Source of the DNA: Salvia splendens
Taxonomy: Eukaryota > Streptophyta > Magnoliopsida > Lamiales > Lamiaceae
Direction of reading: 5' to 3'
DNA length: 64,000 nucleotides
Assembly (NCBI RefSeq): GCF_004379255.2
Contig: NC_056037.1
Coordinates: 10,488,902 to 10,552,901, forward strand
Shown one piece after another: positions 47,269 to 58,298 of the stretch. The position numbers and the translations under genes are program-made. The notes beneath the pieces were generated by a model. That model did not search any database, was not told where the DNA came from, and worked only from the letters and a program-made list of their open reading frames with translations. How positions within the stretch are numbered: position 1 is the first letter of the stretch; each line of letters starts with the position of its first letter.

Positions 47269-47273
47269 GAATC

Positions 47274-49046
47274 AGCAGTTTGTTCGATGGATTCATACAT
47301 CGAGGCTTGTCGATCTTGGATTTCTGGGTCCAAAATTCACATGGAAGTAAGGTAGTCTTTATCAGAGGTTTTTGCAGCTCAGACTTGAGAGTGGCCTTCC
47401 CAGAGGCGTCAGTGACTCATCTTGCTCGATATCAGTCGGATCACCGTCCGCTACTATTGAAGCTTTGTAGTTATTCACCAACTATGCACTCAAGACCATT
47501 TCATTTTATCCGAGCATGGATGTCTTATACGCATTATGATGAGTTTGTTAGGTCTTCTTGGTTAGGAGATCAAAGAATTATGGATTCCATTACAGAGTTT
47601 ACGAAAAAAGTTTAAGTGTGGAACAAAGAGGTCTTTGGGAATATTTTTTTTTCAGAAAAGAAAACTTTATGCTCGTATTGCAGGGATACAAAAGGCTTTG
47701 GAGAATTAGGGGTCCCCTCATTTAAAGGCCCTTGAGGTAGAATTGGAGCAGGAATTGGATGTAGTTCTACTACGCAAAGAATCGTTATGGCATCAGAAAT
47801 CTCGTGGTGACTGGATCTAGTTGGGGGACCGTAATACTTCTTTCTTTCATTTAAGCACTGTCCAAAGAAGAAAGCGAAGTCGGATAGAATTACTCCAGAA
47901 TGAAAATGGAGATTGGGTGAGTGACCAAAGCTTATTGCAAAAAAATGGCTATTTCCTTCTATGAGGAGCTATACAGGGCGACAGCTTTTCACAGGCCTTT
48001 GTATATGCATCGAGATTGTTTTCCCTCCATTGACCAAGGCATAGCAGAGAGAACTAGTTTACCTTTCAGACCCAGTGATGTCAAGGATGCTCTTTTTGCT
48101 ATGAAGTCTTGGAAAGCCCCGGGAGTGGATGGGTTTCAAGCAGGTTTCTACCAGAGGCATTGGGAGACAGTTGGAAAAGATATTTGTGCTGAGGCTCTAG
48201 GCATTCTAAAGGGAGAATTGTTGGATGATAGACTTAATAGAACTAAGATTTGCCTCATTCCGAAAGTGGAAGCTCCAAATACTTTGACTAAGTTTCGCCC
48301 CATAGCTTTGTGTAGCGTGATCTTTAAGCTGGCAACAAAGACAATTGCTAATAGACTGAAGCAGCTCATGCCTCTGATTATTGGCCCAGCTCAATCTAGT
48401 TTTGTGGTTGGTTGACACATTTCTGATAATATTGTAATTGCACAAGAGGCTATTCATTCTATGAGGAATAAGTCTGGTAGAACAGGTATGATGGCTCTAA
48501 AGGTGGACCTTGAAAAAGCCTACGATCGGGTCAGCTGGGCTTTTCTCTTTGATACTCTAAATGAAGCTAAGTTGCCTGCAACTCTTGTGGATGTGATTAT
48601 GAAGTGTGTCTCCACTAGTTCAATGCAGCTGCTTTGGAATGGGAACTTAATAGAGTCATTCAAGCCATCTAGAGGACTTAGACAAGGGTGTCCGCTACCT
48701 CTCACCCTATTTATTTATGCTTTGTATGGAGAGATTAGCTCATGAGATTGAGCATGCAGCAAGAGTGGGAGAGTGGAATCCATTTATGTTTGGTAAGAAT
48801 GGACCATCCCTAACACATCTCTTCTTTGCAGACGATCTTTTACTTTTTGGACAGGCTGATGTTAGAACGGCTGAGGCCTTCTCGAATGTACTAGATGAGT
48901 TTTGTGGAAGTTCAGGGATAAAGGTTAGTACTGCAAAGACAAGCTTGTTTTTTTCTAAGAACGTCGACATTGAAAAACGTAGAATTTTTAAAAATCTGCT
49001 TGGAGTGCCGATAGTTATTGATTTAGGGTAGTACCTTGGTGTTCCT
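47274..49046 (+). pseudogene. LINE endonuclease 3' part and reverse transcriptase
   Basis: Endonuclease homology resumes after the LTR insertion (HRGLSILDFWVQN, then YQSDHRPLLLKL). Several frame changes and stops follow. The reverse transcriptase is clear from about 48050: KSWKAPGVDGFQAGFYQRHW, LIPKVEAP, FRPIALCSVIFKLATK, SSFVVG, a stop at 48415, then KVDLEKAYDRVSW and RGLRQGCPL. The catalytic segment is LFFADDLLLFG near 48830. It ends at the conserved YLGVPLLH, exactly where the SINE was inserted. Multiple disablements make it non-functional. Confidence 0.87.
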
Positions 49047-49064
49047 CTCCTGCACCGGAAAGTT

Positions 49065-49221
49065 TTTTTTAAAAAAATAAACTCCTATATAAGGGAGGAA
49101 ATTACAAATAAACTCATATACTATAGATATAGATAGGAGGAAATTACAACTGAGATGCTCGAACTTGGCACCTCAAGCAATAATGGCTAAGCTCCTTGCC
49201 GCTAGGACAAAGGTTTTGGAC
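49065..49221 (-). mobile_element. tRNA-derived SINE inserted in the LINE
   Basis: An 18-bp TSD, CTCCTGCACCGGAAAGTT, is at 49047-49064 and 49222-49239. On the minus strand the insert begins near AGGTCCAAAACC and has an A-box-like TAGCGGCAAGGAG and a B-box-like AAGTTCGAGC. It ends in an A-rich tail (plus-strand T run at 49065). Length 157 bp, typical of a plant SINE. Its head resembles that of the SINE at 6338-6943, so they may belong to one family. Confidence 0.87.
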
Positions 49222-49239
49222 CTCCTGCACCGGAAAGTT

Positions 49240-49766
49240 AGCAAGCTCACATATGCTCATATTTTAGATAAGATGAAGGTGAAGATAGCAAACTGGAATA
49301 CTGCGCAACTTTCATTGGCTGGAAGAATCACTCTGACATAAGCAGTATTAAGCACTATGCCGCTATATGCGATGCAAACTTCCAAGCTGCCTGTGGGTGT
49401 GTGTGCTCAGATGGGAAAGAAAATTAGAGGATTTATATGGGGGAGTGATAGGAGCAGCCAACGATTGAGTAAGGTCGCATGGAGCAAGGTGTCGCGACCT
49501 AAGGATGAGGATGGTCTTGGCCTTCGAAAGTTAAGCCTAGTTAATTTTGCCTTTGGAATGAAAGCGTGTTGGGAGATATTCAAACAACCAATGTCATTAT
49601 GGGCAACTCTGTTATGCTCTAAATATAAGTTTGATCCACTTTTGGGATTTGATCCTATTGCTCCAGCTTCTTGTACACCCTTTTGGAGATTAATTTGCAG
49701 CTCTTGGGATACTATGCGTAGGAATTTGGTTTGGGCGTTAGGCACGGGGAGCAGTGTTCAAATTTG
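49240..49766 (+). pseudogene. LINE ORF2 region between reverse transcriptase and zinc-binding part
   Basis: Continues the LINE protein directly after the SINE: HILDKMKVKIANWNTAQLSL, a stop, then MPLYAMQTSKLP, IRGFIWGSDRSSQRLSKVAW and the typical LSLVNFAFGMKACWE. It ends near GTGSSVQIW, where the GC-rich insertion begins. Confidence 0.85.
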
Positions 49767-50614
49767 GGCCCAGGCCCGGCTCGTTAGAGAAATGGAACGG
49801 GCTCGGGCTGGGCTTGTTGAGTGTAACGGGCTCTATTTGGGCCTATTTGTAAACCCAGGACAGGCCCAGGACCAGTCCCGCCAGCAGCCCAGGCCCAGGC
49901 CCAGTCCAGCCCGAGCCCAGGCCCAGCCCAGCTTCAACCCACTCCTATAAATACATGTAATTGTATTCCCTATGGAAACTCTAGCTTAGTTTTGCTGCAT
50001 CGGAAAAACATACATACATAGAAATATTCCCTAAGAAAATACATCGTTTACACCGGAAAATGGGAATCCATACAGCAATTGAAAAGAATTAACTACATAC
50101 ATTAAGAAATCAGCGAATGTATTAAACGGAGTAAGGCTGGGGCAACCCTGTTAGTCCAATTTATAAATATAGTGATCGCAATTGAGAAAGAGATATGGAG
50201 AGGAACGGACTGTGGCAGGCGCGATGTAAGAGAGACGAGACATCAAACCAGACGGTGTCCTTTCCGGAAGGGATGGAAGAGCTTAACAGTGCTTTCGCGT
50301 CCCCTCCTCCGTCGGCTTCAGCCATAATCAAACTCATCCCTTTTCAGTATCCCGTTTCGTGAGTTCGTGTGCGTGTGATAAAGAGAGTGGAAGAGAGATT
50401 CTAACTCAGACCGGCCCAACCCAGCTCGGCCCGGCCCAGCTCGGCCCACTGACCAAGTGGGTCTGGGCTGGGCTGGGTTGAGATATATGAAAATAAGCCC
50501 GGCCCGGCACAGCTCGTTTCAGACCCTGGTCCTGGGCCGAGCTGGGCCTCAACACCCTCGGGCCTCGTCGGGCCTGGGCCGAGCTGGGCTAGCCCGGCCC
50601 AGTTGACAACTCTA
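49767..50614. mobile_element. GC-rich hAT-like non-autonomous insertion, borders uncertain
   Basis: This segment interrupts the LINE frame. Both margins are dense in GGCCC/GGGCC words. The right end read inverted, TAGAGTTGTCAACTGGGCC, resembles the ends of plant hAT elements. The left end near 49752-49790 is similar but overlaps LINE codons, and I could not find an 8-bp TSD. The centre (about 50210-50390) has an unrelated low-repeat stretch with a short plus-strand open reading (containing SFPEGMEELNSAFASPPPSA) that looks captured from a gene I do not recognise. Confidence 0.5.
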
Positions 50615-50636
50615 TATCCAACGTATACCTGATCAC

Positions 50637-51864
50637 TTGTTGTATAGGACAGTGAATTTTTTTGTTGAAGATTCATCTTGGGCATGGTCTAAATTCAGTT
50701 ACTTGTTGCCTGAATTGGTGCTTGATCTGATAGCTGCTATTATGCCGCCGGGAGCAGAGCATGAGAGACGAAGTATTTTGGGGTCTTTCATCATCTGGGA
50801 TGTTTTCTATCAAATCTGCTTATGACGTTCTGGTGGAAGGACAGAGGTCACAGAGCTTGTTACCATGGAAGAGAATTTGGAGCTGGTAAGGGTCACAAAG
50901 GATTAAAACTTTTTTTTGGCTGCTCCTGAATAATGGGGTCCTAACAAATGCGGATAGAGCAAGAAGACATATTTCTCCGTCAGCTATGTGTAGCATGTGT
51001 GGTTGTGAAGAGGAGACTACTCTACATATGCTACGCGATTGCATCCACCCAAAAAGGATATGGGAAGGACTGATGGGATATGGAGGACAGGTTGGGTTTT
51101 TTGATATGGCCTTAAATTTGACGGATTGGATTATTCAAAATATCAGCTCAAAAATCTTGTTAGGAAGTGGAGTCAAATGGTGCACGGTATATGGAGTAGG
51201 CTGCTAGCAAATTTGGAAAAGGCGATGTAGCTTCATCTTTAAAGGAGCGAGAATTAGCCCAATAGAGAGCATGACTCAGATTGTTAGTATAGCAAAGACG
51301 GTAGAAGAGGCTAAAATGGCAAACGATACAGCCACTGGAGTAGCTCGACTACCCACTTTTGTCCGTTGGTGGCCCCCTCTGCCGAATATCCTTAAGCTCA
51401 ATACTGACGCATCGCTGGAGGGAGGATCAAGACATGCTTTTGGTGGTGGTCTCATCCGTGATACTAAAGGATCTTGGAGGTATGGTTTTGCTGCTAATAT
51501 TGGAGTGTGTTCTATTTTTACTTCCGAAATTTGGTGCTTATTTCAAGGGCTACAATTGGCAAAGAATATGAGTATTCGAAAATTAGAGGTGGAGAGTGAT
51601 AGTTTCACTGGTGTGTCTATGATTGTGGGGAACTTTGAAGTGACCATCAATTGCAGATCTATAGTACGGAAGGTGCAGAGTTTGTTACATGAGTTTGACT
51701 CAGTGGTGCTCCGTCACGTGTAAAGGGAAGGAAATTTCGCTGCTGACTTTCTGTCACATTACGCATACAACTTTCATAAAGGTGTCCATGTTTTAGAGTC
51801 TCCTCCTTCGGGTCTTAGTATTTGGTTGATGCATGATAAATTATGTGTTTATTACGTTCGTTAG
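50637..51864 (+). pseudogene. LINE zinc-binding region and RNase H
   Basis: After the GC-rich insertion the LINE continues with RTVNFFVEDSSWAWSKFSYL. The RT-associated zinc-binding motif follows (CSMCGCEEETTLHMLRDC at about 50987-51040). Then comes an RNase H domain from 51271: LKLNTDASLEGGSRHAFGGG carries the first Asp, SEIWCLFQGLQLAK the Glu and LEVESDS another Asp. A stop at 51721 precedes the last conserved part (EGNFAADFLSHYAY). Frameshifts separate the pieces. Confidence 0.85.
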
Positions 51865-52193
51865 TGTGTAATCGGGCTTTGCTCGCTTTTCTTACCAAAA
51901 ATAAATCAACACTTATACTTAGTCTAGTGATAAATATGCTTTTTGTAAAATCTAAAGGTTGTTGGTTCAAGGTAGAGAACAATTGTTTACATATTTCATC
52001 ATCATGAAACGAGGCACTTCAACTTTAATATACTGAACAACTTAATGCAAAGTAAGAGAGAATAAGCGGAGAGCTGTATTTATTATAGGTAACATGATAA
52101 TTTTGATATGGCAGCAAAAATATCTCTATAAAGAGTTTCATCTGAAAAAGATGTAGTCTTTAAAGAGAAATTGACTTCAGAATGGCAGTTGGC

Positions 52194-55077
52194 TCAAAGC
52201 TTCAAATAGTTGATGGCTGTATGGACATCCTTATCTCCTCTCCCACTGCAGTTGAGCACGACTTTAGTTCCATCCGGCAGCGTTGGGCATAGCTTCTCCA
52301 GATACGCTAGTGCATGAGACGTCTCCAGTGCCGGGATAATGCCCTCTAGCCTCGACAATCTCTTAAACGCTGCATATACAAAGCAATTAAGGCCGGCTAA
52401 AAGATTAGGGGACGTAGGAGATGAAGGCAAAGACTCCTGTAAGAGGACATTGTGAGGACAAATAAACGTGGCAATTATCATGTCAATATGTTACCTTCTA
52501 ATGCCTCCTCATCGGTGATGCTATGATACTCGGCCCGTCCCAGATCTTTGAGAAAGCTGTGCTCCGGTCCAACCCCAGGGTAGTCCAGCCTATATAACCA
52601 TTAAGCAATGTTAGTCAAAATGTTTAACACTGAAATTCCATCTTTCTGACGATGCAATAAAGGAGGCTTCTACCCAGCACTGATAGAATGTGGCTCGATT
52701 ATCTGTCCATCTTCATCTTGCAACAAGTAACTCATGGCTCCGTGCAGGACCCCGATCTCTCCTTTAGTCAAAGTGGCGGCATGCTTGCCGCTGTCTAAGC
52801 CAAAGCCAGCCGCCTCCACGCCAATCAGCCTGACGTCCTCATCCTCAACAAATTCGTGAAAGATTCCCATTGCATTTGAACCCCCACCAATACAAGCAAC
52901 AATCACATCAGGTTTGCCACCCCATTTTTCCAAGGCCTGCTTCCTGGTTTCTTGGCCAATCACCTTATGGAACTCCCTCACCATCATGGGATATGGATGT
53001 GGCCCGGCCACAGATCCCAAGATGTAATGAGTAGTTTCCACATTGGTCACCCAATCTCGTATAGCTTCGGATGTGGCATCCTTCAGAGTTGCAGTCCCAG
53101 AATGAACTGCTCGAACCTACATCGTTAAATTAAGAAACTTCAAATTATGAGCTGATGCAAATAATCAACTGACAGGACCATAGATGAATCACACATGGTG
53201 GAGGTCTTCAATGGAACAAACGATCAAATTCTCGTATAATAAGATAGGCAGATTGATAGGAACTCTAAGATCAGCATGTCTTTAGAGGTTTATCAGTAAT
53301 TTGACAGTTGCAAGCATCAAACCAATGCAAAAATCAACTTCTCACAATCCTCTAAAGCATCCTAGGGTATCAATGATTAATAAGTAAACAATTTCAAACT
53401 ATCCACAAGATTTGAACATAATTTACTTGTAAATGCACATGATCTTGGCAATGGTCTTCCAGACCCAATCAAAGTCCACCTTTGCAGGTAAAACCTACAT
53501 GAGGGTGAACGACACATAGATATCCCAAAAAAGCCTAATAACGTGAATAGGATAATTAAAATATTCAAGAACTATTAAAAGATCTCGGAGAAACAGACCT
53601 CAGCACCAAGAAGTCGCATTCTGAAGACATTAAGGGCCTGTCTCTCCATATCTTGAGCACCCATATAGATGATGCATTCCAAGCCAAATCGAGCACAAAC
53701 AGTAGCAGTGGCAACACCATGCTGACCAGCTCCAGTTTCAGCAATGATGCGCTTCTTTCCGAGACGCTTAGCAAGCAAAGCCTGGGCAACAGCATTGTTG
53801 ATCTTGTGGGCACCAGTATGATTTAGGTCTTCCCTTTTAAGATACACGTGAGGCCCTGTTCCATCATGGCGCTTGTAGTGCTGTGTGAGTCGTTCAGCAA
53901 AATAAAGAGGGCTTTCTCTTCCAACATAGTCTTTCAATATCCCATCAAGCTCTTTCTGCAATCAGTCCAACATTCATTCAATAACAAAGTACTGGAAAAC
54001 TAACACAGCAGAAACACAAACTGTCAAATATTGGTTGTATGACTATGCAATTCACACTGGAGGGTCACTAATAATTGTCTGTTTCATGAGGAGGCTACTC
54101 AAGAGATTACTTATCACCACTACACCACAACTACTATGCATACATTTAACAGAATTATCATCACATAAAAAAGGAATTTCCTAGGAATGGCAAAACATGC
54201 TCGACTCGCAAAGAACAACCCCACTCCGCTCTGTGAAAGCCAAATTGAAGGAGATACAGGAATGGCTGATGCCGATGATGATGCCGATGCTGTAGCCTAG
54301 TCTATTACTTGCTCTAACTGAATCTATTTTAGATTTAGTTCAATCTGTTTTTGCTCAATATTAGTATATACCTAAGAGTTCCTCAGTCACTCGGTCTTTC
54401 TCTATCTCTCTCTCTCACACTAAGTCTGTTGATTTCTTTATTGGGACGTCTAATACTTTAATCGATTCTAGATCTTCTTGAATGACTAAGAAATTAGAAG
54501 CTATACAGCAGCAAGAGAACTGAGATAGATTACTCATTCACAAAATGGGGCATTTCTCGAACATATAAACACGGGAAATCATATACTCCATATTAGCATG
54601 CATTCCCTATATAAGCAATCAAACACATCAAATGAATATGAATTCACCCAAAACCCCATTGCAATTAAATCAAAACCTAACCTCAAGCATACAACATTTG
54701 CAATAAAAAAATCAATCTTCAATAGTTAAAAAAAAGAAAAGATTCTCAGCCAGAACCTGAAATTCATGGTCGGTGGCGAGGGAATTGAAGGCGGCCTCGA
54801 GCTCCGTGAGAGCAGCCATCAGCGTCTCGGGGACATACTTGCCGCCAAATCTCCCGAAGCGGCCGAAAGCATCAGGCCGCTGCAGCGCCTCCGCGTCGAG
54901 CTCCATGTCCACCACCGCCGTCGCCGCCATCTTGCAGGAAATTGGAGGGCTGCGGCGGGAAATGGAAGGGGCGAATTTGGCGAATTTGGGCGGATTGGAA
55001 GGGATGCGGAATGCGAGGTCGGATTGGGCGCTGGTGCGAGCTGTGGCGGCGGAGGATGAAGAAGCAGCGAAGGCCAT
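52194..55077 (-). CDS. TSB: Tryptophan synthase beta chain, plastidial
   Basis: Catalyses the last step of tryptophan synthesis, joining indole and serine with pyridoxal phosphate, as the beta subunit partner of the alpha chain in the chloroplast. Minus-strand exons are 54757-55077, 53599-53955, 52674-53116, 52495-52589 and 52194-52369. All have GT-AG borders and phases that sum to 463 codons. The first ~50 residues ([20 protein letters not shown]...) are Ser/Arg-rich and read as a transit peptide. The catalytic lysine is in [10 protein letters not shown] at about residue 158. [19 protein letters not shown] and the phosphate-binding [10 protein letters not shown] are intact, and so is the C-terminal NCSGRGDKD. 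No defect is seen. Exon number and length fit plant TSB genes. Confidence 0.97.
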
Positions 55078-55166
55078 GTTTGAAATGTGACCACTTGATA
55101 TAGCTAAATGAGAAATTTGTGGTGTCGTGATTACGCCCGATAGCCAAACAGGGGAGATGGATTGCT

Positions 55167-55174
55167 TATTTATA
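55167..55174 (-). promoter_or_regulatory. TATA box of TSB
   Basis: TATAAATA on the minus strand, 90 bases before the ATG at 55077. This predicts transcription from about 55140 and a short leader of some 60 bases. Confidence 0.65.
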
Positions 55175-55177
55175 TCC

Positions 55178-55540
55178 CATGCCACCAACCACACTACTTT
55201 ATTACATAGCTATCTTCTTTGCTTTTTTTCCAACTTTCTTTTCTATTTTTGAAATAGGGAAATTTGTCTTAAATGAACTTCATCTTCTTTTGAATCAAGT
55301 ATAATATCTCTCATTATTTCAATAATATCTACAATTTTCAATTTTTTTAGTATCTTAACTAAAAATAACATAATCGTTGATTCTTACGTAGGAGTACTTA
55401 TTTGGAAAAATGCTACCCGGTTCACGCTTAAACTAAATAAAATTTATTAATTCTTAAGTACTTATTTGTAAAATGCTATCGATCATATAAAATGCTATCG
55501 ATCATTACATTAGGATGCCAATATTAGGATGTCACTATAG
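55178..55540. other. Upstream flank of TSB
   Basis: AT-rich. It would include the distal promoter of TSB. I see a short duplicated 'aaaatgctatcgatca' phrase at about 55472-55505 and no gene. Confidence 0.5.
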
Positions 55541-55543
55541 TTA

Positions 55544-55905
55544 GAGTGACAACGTATCACCAACCTCGTGCTACTATGTGGCACGCTATCCAGCAATATT
55601 AGGGGGCGTATCCAGCAATATCGTAGTAAGCATTTTAGATGGAATTCTATATATTGCATGATAGTTCTACGTGGATTGCAGTTTAGAGTGTTGAGTATTG
55701 CAAAATAACGGTATAAAAAGCAATTTGTCTATAATATACTGCAACTGAAACATTCTATGTCTATACTCAACAATCTACACTGCAATGCACATATTACTAT
55801 CGTGCAATCTGTAAACGCATATTAAATTAATATTGTTGGATAAACTCCTAATATTACTATATAACGTGTCATGTGGCAACACGAGATGGGTGGTGCGTTG
55901 TCACT
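55544..55905. mobile_element. Fold-back MITE
   Basis: TTA flanks it at 55541-55543 and 55906-55908. The left end GAGTGACAACG matches the inverse of the right end CGTTGTCACT. Inverted similarity continues inward through 'tcgtg', 'caatatta' and 'ttgagtatt' blocks, so nearly the whole 362 bp can fold into one imperfect hairpin. Non-coding. Confidence 0.75.
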
Positions 55906-55939
55906 TTAAAAATTATTGTCTATCTTAATATATCCCTTA

Positions 55940-57999
55940 GAGCATCTCCAATGCACGGATGTCCCATTCGGACATCCACTAGGACTTCCCAAAAACTCAT
56001 CCCACTGCCACGTCACTAGGACTTCTCATCCCACTGCCACGTCACTAGGACATCCCATTCACAATCCGCTATTCCCATCGCCCTTCCCACTAGGATTTCC
56101 CGCAATAAAAAATCACAATTATTTATAAACGTAACGGAATTATAATTTTGACACGGAATACGGGAAAATTGTGAATGCTTCATTAAAAAAAATTACATAA
56201 AAAAAAGAAAAAAAATTACATAATAAAAAAGAAAAAAAATTACATAATAAAAATAACATAATATGGGAAAATTTAGACTCGGCTCACTCCGCGTTGTCCT
56301 CGTCGCCCGTGCCGCCCTTGCCCTCGCCCGTGCCGCCCCCGTCGTCCCCGCCGCTAATCTCGGCGTCATCATCTCCAATGGGTGGCATCCCCAAATTGCG
56401 CCGACATCCATCGATGACATCCTTCAACATCCTTTTGTACACATGATCTGTCGTGCTATGCCTCCTATGCATGGTCCGGACCAAACTAGTCGTTATCTGC
56501 GCGCGGGCGAGACGATCGTACTCTTCTGGGGGAGCAGGGGCCTCCGATTGGACCTCGAACGACCCGCAACCGCTGCTGCTTCCCCTAGCCTTCCGCTGCG
56601 CAGCCTTTTGCCCAATCGGGCGACGACGCCGGCGGGAGTCTGATTGAGGTAGCGGGGACACTTCCTCGGCTTCCGGGAGCTCGTGCGAACCAGCACTGCT
56701 GCTGTATTCACCGGAAGCGTTGATCTTCGTCCGCTTCTGCCAGCCCGATTCGACACCCCCACAAAACTTTTGGGAATCCTTCACCACGAGATAGGCCTCC
56801 CACTGGTCGAAATCTTTGAACTTCAAGGATCTGTCGGGGTATTGCGCCAAGGCACGGTTCTTCACATCCTCCTCGGACATACCGCTGGTTGCCTGGCGGA
56901 GATTGTTTTGGTAGAGGCCGGCAAATCGACTAAGCTTAGGCCTCAACCGCTCCCACTGTTTCCGGCATTGTTCGGGCACGCGACACTTCGCCCTAGCCGG
57001 TTTGTGTGTGAGGTAGGCTTCAGCGACGTGATGCCACAGTCTGTCAATATGCTGGTTAGCACCGACATAGGGATCCTCGACTATTGAAACCCAAGCCTTC
57101 GAAAGCGCGACGTTTTCCCACACGCTCCAGACCGTCCTCTTTCCCGTCTCCTCATCATCCTCCTCCTCAGCCACCGTTCGCGAGGAAGAGCCCGTGGCTT
57201 TCCCCTTGCCCTTGCCCCTGCCCCTTGCCGCTGTCCCCACATCATCGGGAGTCTCCCTGACTGGAGATAACCCCAACTCCTCAAAAGAGAAAGTATCCAC
57301 GCCGGTGAACTGAGTCTCCGGAACAAAATTGGAGGGGGTATCAGTAGACAACATATCGATAACCGGCCGATAGACATCGTCCGCTAGTGGTTCAGGGCCC
57401 CTGCCACCCCCTCCCCCAGGCATGGTCTGCATCATCCCCGGCATCATCCCACCCATCCCCATCATATTTGGGGTCATGCCCCCCATCCCCGCTGCCCTGG
57501 GCATCATACCACTCATCTCACCCATCCAATTGTACATATTGCAGTAAGGAGACATCATACCACTCATCCCACCCATCCCACCCATACCACCCATCCTACC
57601 CATCCCCGATATTGCCGGAACTGTTGTCGCATTTCCGCTAGAGTTTCCCTCTAGTTCGGCGGGAAACGTCGGAGTCTGCGACTCGCTCGTGGCGGGGGAG
57701 TTCCTGTCGTTCTCCATTAAGTAGAAATGAAATTTGTAGTAAAAGAAGAGAGAAACTTGTTAACACAAGTGGTGCGAATGAAATGAAGTTCAACGAGCCG
57801 TATATATAGAGTTTTAAAAAAAATTAAATTAAATACCGGATGTCCGACCCGGACGTCCGACCCACGCCACAATGGCGGACGTCCGAGGACATCCGACGTC
57901 CTTACGGGATGTCCGTATCCGAGTTGAAACGCCACAATGGCGGACGTCCCGGTCGCCCGTCGCGGATGTCCGACCGGACGTCCGCCATTGGAGATGCTC
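55940..57999 (-). mobile_element. PIF/Harbinger-like element with intact Myb/SANT-like gene (copy 2)
   Basis: Perfect ends GAGCATCTCCAATG and CATTGGAGATGCTC are flanked by TTA at 55937-55939 and 58000-58002. It is colinear with 903-2985, with high identity through coding and subterminal parts. It carries the Myb/SANT-like gene only. Its TIRs are better preserved than those of copy 1, so it is probably the younger insertion. Confidence 0.93.
56284..57717 (-). CDS. Intact Harbinger-associated Myb/SANT-like protein
   Basis: 477 residues from the ATG at 57715-57717, uninterrupted. Residues 1-110 are Ser/Thr-rich, then Met/Gly-rich (MGGM repeats and MTPNMMGMGG). Residues 170-190 are basic and acidic (GRGKGKGKATGSSSRTVAEE). 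The SANT/trihelix-like region starts near residue 192 (RTVWSVWENVALSKAWVSIV) and includes DRLWHHVAEAYL and EQCRKQWERLRPKLSRFAGL. An Arg-rich patch (DSRRRRRPIGQKAAQRKARG) may be a nuclear localisation signal. The acidic tail is EDNAE. In PIF/Harbinger elements such a protein binds the ends and brings the transposase to the nucleus. Here no transposase lies in the same element, so it could only act on or with other copies. Annotation as a domesticated gene is not supported, because it lies cleanly inside TIRs and TSD. Confidence 0.9.
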   Translation of the reverse strand: MENDRNSPATSESQTPTFPAELEGNSSGNATTVPAISGMGRMGGMGGMGGMSGMMSPYCNMYNWMGEMSGMMPRAAGMGGMTPNMMGMGGMMPGMMQTMPGGGGGRGPEPLADDVYRPVIDMLSTDTPSNFVPETQFTGVDTFSFEELGLSPVRETPDDVGTAARGRGKGKGKATGSSSRTVAEEEDDEETGKRTVWSVWENVALSKAWVSIVEDPYVGANQHIDRLWHHVAEAYLTHKPARAKCRVPEQCRKQWERLRPKLSRFAGLYQNNLRQATSGMSEEDVKNRALAQYPDRSLKFKDFDQWEAYLVVKDSQKFCGGVESGWQKRTKINASGEYSSSAGSHELPEAEEVSPLPQSDSRRRRRPIGQKAAQRKARGSSSGCGSFEVQSEAPAPPEEYDRLARAQITTSLVRTMHRRHSTTDHVYKRMLKDVIDGCRRNLGMPPIGDDDAEISGGDDGGGTGEGKGGTGDEDNAE

Positions 58000-58298
58000 T
58001 TAGATGTACATTTATAACTTTGTGTATGGTATAATTAAGACATTCCATACCGTATGGAATATGACTTGGATGTCTAATCAATAATATTTTTGACAAATAA
58101 ATTCATAATGATCACCTACATATAAAAATTATATAATTATATAATGTAAAATTAAATATATTCATTATTTTAAAACATGGAAACTTTAAATTGGTGATCT
58201 TCATATACTAATAAACTATTATTCATTGTAACTTTTGTATCCACATTAATTAATTTCATTTTATTGTATTTCAAGCTATATACATATAGTATTATTAA

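Larger units (their letters stand above)
41253..51890 (+). mobile_element. Decayed plant L1-type LINE with three nested insertions
   Basis: In order the element shows an endonuclease domain, reverse transcriptase, RT-associated zinc-binding region and RNase H, the layout of plant L1-type LINEs. ORF1 is not visible, so the copy is probably 5'-truncated. It is split by an LTR retrotransposon (41689-47268), a SINE (49065-49221) and a GC-rich hAT-like segment (about 49767-50614). Without these the LINE part is about 4.0 kb. The 3' end is A-rich near 51890; I could not find a target duplication. Confidence 0.85.

Noticed and set aside
54766..55090. Plus-strand open frames over exon 1 of tryptophan synthase beta
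   Set aside because: GC-rich shadow of the transit-peptide exon. The minus-strand gene is complete and spliced in frame.
56284..57717. Domesticated host gene (glutathione S-transferase T3-like)
   Set aside because: The frame is intact but lies exactly inside perfect TIRs and a TTA duplication, and a sister copy is frameshifted. There is no thioredoxin or GST fold signature.
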